A stretch of DNA of 64,000 nucleotides, taken from the NCBI RefSeq assembly GCF_036417845.1, contig NC_089990.1, forward strand, positions 193,501 to 257,500, read 5' to 3'. This document shows positions 61,130 to 64,000 of this stretch, one piece after another; the first letter of the stretch is position 1, and the number at the start of each line of letters is the position of its first letter. The notes beneath the pieces were generated by a model. It was not told the origin of the DNA, did not search any database, and worked only from the letters and a program-made list of their open reading frames with translations. This DNA comes from Apteryx mantelli (Eukaryota; Chordata; Aves; Apterygiformes; Apterygidae). A program made the translations under genes and the position numbers.

Positions 61130-61420
61130 CGGGAACTGCAGGCACTTCAGCGTGACTCAGTAGCAGTTTGGGGGCGTGATGTTGAGTCTGCCGTGCCGTC
61201 TCCCCCTCTCCGTCCAGCCCGTTGTTGTCGCTGCTATTGCTGTGCAGGCTTCTCTGCTGTGAATAAAAGCCCTTTTGTGCAGGGGCCGCAGTGTGATGCC
61301 GTTCAGTTCCTTGCTGGCGGTTCAGCGCGTTGAGCTCCCTGGTTTAAGCTGCTGACAAATGAAAGTGAGGCAAGCAGACACATGCAGCAGCGGGGGCGAG
61401 CTCCCATCCCATTCAGATGT
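61130..61420. promoter_or_regulatory. Candidate intron 2 regulatory patch with AP-1 site
   Basis: A consensus AP-1 site, TGACTCAG, lies at 61153-61160 inside about 290 bases that carry more CpGs than the surroundings (GAGCGGG, GGGGCGTGATG, CCGTGCCGTC, CTCCGTCC, GTTGTCGCTG, CTGGCGG, CAGCGCG, GCGGGGGCGAG). A CTGCTGAC and a GAAAGTGAGG, ISRE-like, follow near 61350-61370. Enhancer function is inference. Confidence 0.3.
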
Positions 61421-62231
61421 TAATGCTGCTGGGAACAGAGCCTTGCTTAAGCTGCAGGACAACCTTTCTTCCTCTCTTTGTACCATATGCTTTCAAATCG
61501 TATGTGGCATTTTTTAATGCTCCCCTGAAAGCACCCTTAACTGAGTGCATCCTACTGAGTGACACATACAAGTCACAAGTGAAGGTTTATCTGACCACTT
61601 CCCTCCTGTGTTTACTCCAGGCTTGAGGCAGTGCTCCAGTTCATATTCAAACAAGGGCAGGGTGAATACTTTCATGGAGTCCAGTAGGATGATGCATACA
61701 GACTACCAGCCTTGCGTAGGTTTTGTATGCATGTGTGCGCTACTAATGGCATGCCTCTGATGAAAGCTCCCTTTGCTTCATGTGCCTGAAAGGAGCAAGG
61801 GCCCAAGTGCTGGCTGCTTTGTCAGACCAGAAGAAATCTCTGACCCAAGCCGTAAAGAATCTAACTAGTGATGCGTTTGCAGGGAACCTACATTGTTAAT
61901 GTGTTGCATCATGCCGATGCCATCGATCACATCGGAAGGGAACAGAATGCTTGGGTTTCGAGGAGGAAGTAGTCTAGAAGGAAAAAAAGGGCTTAGGATA
62001 GAGAACACAAAACATACGGGGCAAGGCAGCACTAAATCCTCTTCTGCAACTTGTTGAGACCCTGAGTCTCTGGTGGAGGGGAGCTGTGAGCAAACACAGG
62101 GGCTGGGCAGTGGGTAAAAGCAGTCCTTTAAGTAGAGTGTAGACCTTCTAAAAACAGAAATGTCTTCTCCCTCCATATTCCTTGTCTAGTAATGGAGATG
62201 ACAGGTACATTTCTGGGGGACAGATGAGACA

Positions 62232-62256
62232 CCCCCCCCCCCCCACACACACACAC
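62232..62256. repeat. C13 run joined to CA microsatellite
   Basis: Thirteen Cs at 62232-62244 followed by about six AC units. Likely length-variable. Confidence 0.85.
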
Positions 62257-62941
62257 CTTGTTCGCCGGTGTAAGAACAACGTCCCAGGCTTCAGAAGGGA
62301 TGTGGGGGAATGTCAGTGTCTGGACTTGCTAAATCCTGTGGCATGCCTCAGACTTGCCAGAGCACAAAGCTGTAGTCTTGTATTTGTGAACAGGCTCTAC
62401 CAAGAAACTTCCCTCCTCCTTTTTACCAGAAATAGTATTATTCTGCAGTAGTCTTGCTGCATGTTGGGTGGGTTCTTGATGTTACAATATGTCTGTAAAA
62501 CCTTCTTAACTCTTATTTACATAGCATCTATAGTGTGCTAGGGCCGTGACTAAGGAGAGAGCTTACATACCAGTGCAGGTAATCCCTTTGGTGGCTCTTT
62601 GCCCTGACACAAGGGAAGTGTGTTGACTTACTACAGTACCTCTTCATGGTGCCACTCATTAAGCAGCTTCATGAAAAGCCTGTCCATAGCTATAAGTAGA
62701 GTAAAGTACAAATCTTAGAATAGCACAGCCAAGTAGGACATGCATCCTAGCGGTGTGATTCATGGCTTGCCCAGAAGTAGTGCATTTACAGGACAAATGA
62801 GGGGTGTACCTGAAAATGGAGCTGAGGTGTTAATTTCTGGCAGCTATTGCAGCTGTCAACCTGTTGCATCTCATTTTGGCTATACGTATTGACTTATAAA
62901 TGGCTGAACAAAACAGTATCCTGGCTGTCGCTTTTAGATAG

Positions 62942-64000
<1,059 letters not shown>

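Noticed and set aside
62515..62560. Possible SINE start (CATAGCATCTATAGTGTGCT)
   Set aside because: Resembles the CCTATAGTGTGCCAGGCACT box of old SINEs, but the rest of the element is not visible.

Overview
The window is vertebrate nuclear DNA, most likely avian. Protein-coding sequence is sparse and split by GT-AG introns, the promoter is a very GC-rich CpG island, and the one recognisable young retroposon is a CR1 LINE 3' end of the bird/reptile type (about 31.17-31.28 kb). Other interspersed repeats are few and look like old MIR-type SINE relics. No prokaryotic, viral or organellar gene organisation was seen.

The only gene I can support is the 5' part of moesin (MSN), on the + strand. Four coding exons join in frame: exon 1 at 18088-18099 (Met-Pro-Lys-Thr), exon 2 at 47236-47319, exon 3 at 63167-63262, and exon 4 from 63796 to the window edge. 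Together they encode residues 1-132 plus one base. This covers the ubiquitin-like F1 lobe and the start of the F2 lobe of the FERM domain, which links membrane proteins and PIP2 to cortical actin. The remainder of FERM, the coiled coil and the actin-binding tail lie beyond the window.

Layout: 1-17.7 kb is upstream DNA with no recognisable gene, holding low-complexity tracts, SINE relics and one cluster of GATA/E-box sites. 17.7-18.96 kb is the CpG-island promoter, exon 1 and the start of intron 1. It contains three tandem-repeat systems, including an eight-copy GC minisatellite (18465-18903) with an embedded GGGGCC tract. 18.1-47.2 kb is the 29-kb intron 1 with several CpG- or GC-richer patches that may be regulatory. 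47.3-63.2 kb is intron 2, and 63.26-63.80 kb is intron 3.

The most unusual observation is the GGGGCC-containing array in the first intron, 366 bases downstream of the exon 1 donor. Its hexamer, intron-1 position and open reading frames parallel the C9orf72 repeat locus. Any RNA or peptide consequence is inference. I did not find a convincing new multi-gene biological system here.
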